Below, piece after piece: positions 4,667-5,928 of a stretch of DNA of 5,928 bases. Location: NCBI GenBank assembly GCA_004525155.1, contig SPDA01000144.1:1-5928 (forward strand). The letters run 5' to 3'. Under the pieces are notes generated by a model that was given only the letters and a program-made list of their open reading frames with translations, was not told where the DNA came from and did not search any database. The position numbers and the translations under genes were made by a program. This DNA is from Spirochaetales bacterium. GTDB taxonomy: Bacteria > Spirochaetota > Spirochaetia > SPDA01. Position 1 is the first letter of the stretch. Each line of letters begins with the position of its first letter.

Positions 4667-5928
4667 ATGAAAAGGAAATCCTTGTTCGATTTTATCATCG
4701 CTTTCGGTATTGCCCTCCTGTTCAGCCTGCTGCATCTCACCAGTTTTTATGAAAAATCGGAAAACAGGCTGTATGACATTTTATTGAAAATAAAACCCCC
4801 TATTCAGGAAAACCGGAATATCCTGCTCCTGAATATCGACGATTTGGCCATAGCCAAGGTGGGTCTGTACCCCTGGAGCAGGGAGATTCTGGCGGACGGG
4901 CTTATCACCATGAAGGAATTCAGCGCCGGTTACGCGGTATTCGATATCGAGTTTGTGGAGGAGAGCCCCATGGCCGTCAATTCCACGGTGCTCAAGGACG
5001 AGATTCCCGAACTTTTCGGCCAGGAGTTTGTAAAGATCAACGAAAACGTGAGCGCCCTGTTTTCCGCCATTTCCGCGGGCAGCATATCCATCCGGGATGC
5101 GAAGGATTACATAGCAGATCTCCAGGGACTTACGGAACAGTCGAAGAATGCCATGCTGGGAAAGGTTGAAACCATTGCCAAAAACAACGATATTTACCTG
5201 GGGCAGGCGGCGCGCTTTTTCGGTAATGCCTTTTTTACCGTGAACATGCTTCCGCAGGAAGATCCGGACGTGAGCCAGAATACCAAGGATTATGCCCTGG
5301 AAAACGAGAACCTGAAGAATGTCTCCTCTTTAGGCGATACCCTGGAGGTGGCGATAGACATCCGGCCGGCAATTCTGCCCATCCTGTCGCAGGCAAAGGG
5401 AGCCGGGTTTCCCAACATCATCGTTGATGAGGACGGTGTACGCCGGAGACTGGAGATCCTTTATAAATTTAAAGGAAAATATTTTCCGCAGCTTGCCTTT
5501 TCCGCCCTTCTCGACTGGATGGGAAATCCCTCAATCGAGGCCAGGAAGGACCGCATAATTCTAACCGGCGCCACTCTTCCGGACGGTACGAAAACGGATA
5601 TCAACATTCCTCTCACTGAAAAGGGCAAGTTGCTTATAAACTGGCCCAAGAAAAATTTCGAGGAGAGTTTCGCACCCCATCTTTCCTATTATTACCTCGT
5701 TCTGTATAAAAGACAGGTTGACGCTCTGCTCGGCAATCTGAAAATTATGGAGCAGGCCGGATACCTTACTTACGACAAATCCGATGTGCCCATCATGGAC
5801 GCCTACCGCTACGCCGAGGAGGTTAAGCAGGATGTGCTTTCCGGCGGTAGCCTGGACAAAATTGAAGAATACAGGAACGTACGTGAATTGTTTTTTACCG
5901 GATCCGCAAAATTCCTGTCGGAAGACAC
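4667..5928 (+). CDS. CHASE2-domain sensor protein, 3' end outside the window
   Basis: The frame is open from the ATG to the right edge (420 codons, no stop). One N-terminal membrane helix (about 7-25) is followed by a CHASE2 domain, an extracytoplasmic sensor module. The signs are RLYDILLKIKPP (34-45), ILLLNIDD (52-59), YPWSRE near 68-73, FDIEFVEES (92-100), VDEDGVRRRLE (253-263) followed by FPQLAFSALL (273-282), and LLINWPK (322-328). Between FDIEF and the DEDG motif there is a helical, charged segment (about 105-170) that seems longer than in many CHASE2 proteins. The usual layout places further membrane helices and then a cytoplasmic output domain after CHASE2. In spirochaetes this is often a class III adenylate or guanylate cyclase, so a cyclase is my best guess for the missing part; kinase or other outputs are also known. 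The ligand is unknown. It has its own promoter and RBS candidates. Confidence 0.88.
   Translation, partial: MKRKSLFDFIIAFGIALLFSLLHLTSFYEKSENRLYDILLKIKPPIQENRNILLLNIDDLAIAKVGLYPWSREILADGLITMKEFSAGYAVFDIEFVEESPMAVNSTVLKDEIPELFGQEFVKINENVSALFSAISAGSISIRDAKDYIADLQGLTEQSKNAMLGKVETIAKNNDIYLGQAARFFGNAFFTVNMLPQEDPDVSQNTKDYALENENLKNVSSLGDTLEVAIDIRPAILPILSQAKGAGFPNIIVDEDGVRRRLEILYKFKGKYFPQLAFSALLDWMGNPSIEARKDRIILTGATLPDGTKTDINIPLTEKGKLLINWPKKNFEESFAPHLSYYYLVLYKRQVDALLGNLKIMEQAGYLTYDKSDVPIMDAYRYAEEVKQDVLSGGSLDKIEEYRNVRELFFTGSAKFLSED

Noticed and set aside
3698..4735. Open frame of 345 codons on the minus strand, opposite the transporter gene
   Set aside because: It is antisense to a clear EamA-type membrane protein. 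The histidine-, glycine- and lysine-rich product is what the complement of hydrophobic codons gives, and it has no recognisable domain.

Overview
The window looks like chromosomal DNA from a spirochaete, probably Treponema-like. This is inferred from gene content and not proved. The clues are an aspartate carbamoyltransferase whose catalytic (PyrB) and regulatory (PyrI) chains are fused in one polypeptide, a CHASE2-type sensor protein and a DUF4416 protein. Base composition is close to balanced and coding density is high. I see no rRNA, tRNA, CRISPR array, insertion sequence or phage gene, and no gene-free stretch longer than about 100 bases.

Left part (1-2093): on the minus strand, the first 15 codons of a possible exported protein run off the left edge. 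They follow, 20 bp downstream, a complete 180-residue DUF4416 protein (68-610). Divergent from it is a gene for a large, mostly helical, soluble protein of about 466 residues that I do not recognise (693-2093).

Middle (2094-4585): that gene converges on pyrBI (minus strand, 2112-3623), with only 18 bp between the stop codons. Those 18 bp are mostly filled by a perfect 14-bp GC-only palindrome. pyrBI keeps the catalytic residues, the nucleotide-site residues and the four zinc cysteines, so it should be an active, allosterically controlled first committed enzyme of pyrimidine synthesis. Divergent from pyrBI is an EamA/DMT-type 10-helix membrane transporter (3692-4585). The pyrBI and transporter promoters can be drawn back to back on one shared -35 region.

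Right part (4586-5928): a short intergenic region with a -10-like box and a GGAG ribosome-binding site leads into a CHASE2-domain sensor. It is cut by the right edge after 420 residues; its output domain, which could be a nucleotide cyclase, is not visible.

The genes do not form one pathway: this is a string of short transcription units in alternating directions. The most interesting signals are in the control DNA. At four of the five complete start regions a -10-like hexamer lies only 6-10 bases from the chosen start codon with no convincing Shine-Dalgarno sequence, which suggests leaderless or near-leaderless mRNAs. A GC-only palindromic 12-mer also recurs at gene 3' ends. I do not see a clearly new multi-gene system.
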